Shown: positions 63,237-64,000 of the stretch, one piece after another
How the letters are laid out: each line of letters starts with the position of its first letter
Numbering within the stretch: position 1 is the stretch's first letter
NCBI GenBank assembly: GCA_947632515.1
Contig: CANRPO010000001.1
Span: forward strand, 124,001-188,000
DNA: 64,000 nt
Direction of reading: 5' to 3'
Source of the DNA: an uncultured Lachnospiraceae bacterium
GTDB taxonomy: Bacteria; Bacillota; Clostridia; Lachnospirales; Lachnospiraceae
Position numbers and translations under genes: made by a program
The notes under the pieces: generated by a model
The model's database searches: none
Told to the model about the DNA's origin: nothing
What the model saw: the letters and a program-made list of their open reading frames with translations, nothing else

Positions 63237-64000
63237 TGACATATGCTACACAGAATCTGATTAATGAGTTAAGTCAGATTGTTGATACAAATAAATATCT
63301 TCTTTTATCTGGATGCACAGGGGTCGGGAAAACATACTTGGCTACTGAAATTGTGAGCAATTGTTTGAAGGCTGAATATAGTTCTCAAGGCGAGCTTAGT
63401 GCTGGGAAGGATCTATACGATTATGAATTGGAGTTCGTTCCTATTCATCCATCTTTCTCATATGAGGACTTCGTCTCGGGAATTTCAATAATGACCGAAG
63501 ATGGAACTCTTATTTTTCAGCATGAGGACAAACTGCTTCTGTCACTGCTGAAGAAGGCTAATAAAAGCTGGCAGAGCAAAGATAATAAAAAGTATTTTTT
63601 GATTCTTGATGATATAGGAAGGGGCGCAATCTCAGGCATACTGGGCGATGTGCTTCCAATGATAGAGCCCCATGGAGAGTGTACATACAGAGTTAGAGCT
63701 GAAGGAGAAGAAAGCGTTTGGCTTTCTCCGAATATATATATCATTGCCACGAAAAGTACAACGGTGGAAGCTCTTGAACAGTTTAATTATGGATTCTTTC
63801 GGCATTTTTATGAAAGAGGTATTGAAAACGATTATAGGTATATGGATGATGATGCCAGTGTTTCATACTCCGATTATGACATATCTGCTAATGCCATGTA
63901 TTATCGGGCGAGACGAATCGTACTAGATAATCTTAGACACCGCTTTCAGATCTCGGCATCCGAACGGGATAAATATGTTATAGGTCATGGCATATATAAG
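63236..64000 (+). CDS. McrB-like AAA+ NTPase, restriction subunit (3' partial)
   Basis: ATG 63236 overlaps the previous TAA, and the frame stays open for 255 codons to the window end. Walker A is SGCTGVGKTYLA (about residues 29-40). FVPIHPSFSYEDFVSGI is the McrB-family hallmark after it, and FLILDDIGRGAISGILGDVL is the Walker B region (DD instead of DE, INRG changed to IGRG). The usual GTMNTADRS is replaced by IATKSTTVEAL. It is probably the R1 subunit of a restriction enzyme that cuts unmethylated DNA with a partner encoded beyond 64000. Confidence 0.88.
   Translation, partial: MTYATQNLINELSQIVDTNKYLLLSGCTGVGKTYLATEIVSNCLKAEYSSQGELSAGKDLYDYELEFVPIHPSFSYEDFVSGISIMTEDGTLIFQHEDKLLLSLLKKANKSWQSKDNKKYFLILDDIGRGAISGILGDVLPMIEPHGECTYRVRAEGEESVWLSPNIYIIATKSTTVEALEQFNYGFFRHFYERGIENDYRYMDDDASVSYSDYDISANAMYYRARRIVLDNLRHRFQISASERDKYVIGHGIYK

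Overview
The window looks like a chromosomal segment of a Gram-positive Clostridia member, most probably a Lachnospiraceae-type gut anaerobe. This is inferred from gene content: MutS2, a YhaM-type exoribonuclease, a VanW-family protein, a Firmicutes-type GalT, the short archaeal/eukaryal-like prolyl-tRNA synthetase, acetate kinase and a BlaI/BlaR pair, together with strong GGAGG ribosome-binding sites and sigma-A-type promoters. No tRNA, rRNA or CRISPR array was recognised.

Region 1 (1-35065) is GC-richer core chromosome. It holds the end of an O-antigen-ligase-like locus fused in frame to a second copy, an aminoglycoside-phosphotransferase-fold sugar kinase, proS and ackA. An inserted 2.4-kb block follows (acetyltransferase, Rpn-type nuclease), bracketed by a perfect 104-bp direct repeat. 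Next come BlaI/BlaR with probable operators, a PTS enzyme I, a receiver/hybrid-kinase/AraC signalling cassette, galT, an exonuclease, a VanW protein, an AIR-synthase-like protein, an Lrp/aminotransferase pair, trmL, a two-component system and mutS2. The region ends with a DegP-like protein that has lost all three catalytic residues, yhaM, and an rRNA uracil methyltransferase of the RlmD type.

Region 2 (about 35100-38000) is AT-richer and is a scar of mobile DNA: a small HTH gene, a KilA-N gene carrying a perfect 32-bp palindrome inside its coding sequence, a tyrosine recombinase missing its C-terminal catalytic part, and a frameshifted XRE regulator.

Region 3 (38045-55816) is the most remarkable part: sixteen tightly packed, often overlapping genes on one strand. 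They encode an FHA protein with zinc ribbons, a radical-SAM activase, a ClpB-like AAA+ ATPase, a PP2C phosphatase, a Ser/Thr kinase whose N-terminus carries five TQVD-type repeats, several membrane proteins, three WXG100-like small helical proteins, an EssC/FtsK-like ATPase without membrane segments, and a coiled-coil protein ending in an HNH/colicin-DNase-like toxin domain. I infer a phospho-threonine-controlled, type-VII-like export or contact-dependent toxin system. Its control parts (kinase, phosphatase, FHA, Clp ATPase) parallel those of type VI secretion, whereas its motor and small substrates look like type VII.

Region 4 (55817-64000) is a second, mosaic mobile region: an XRE regulator with repeated operator-like dyads, a MobC homologue without relaxase and with oriT-like hairpins, a YhcG/DUF1016 nuclease with an internal inverted repeat, a large serine recombinase, and the start of a restriction-modification locus (HTH regulator, two 5-methylcytosine methyltransferases, then an McrB-like ATPase cut by the window edge). 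The last three enzymes together match the layout of LlaJI-type systems.
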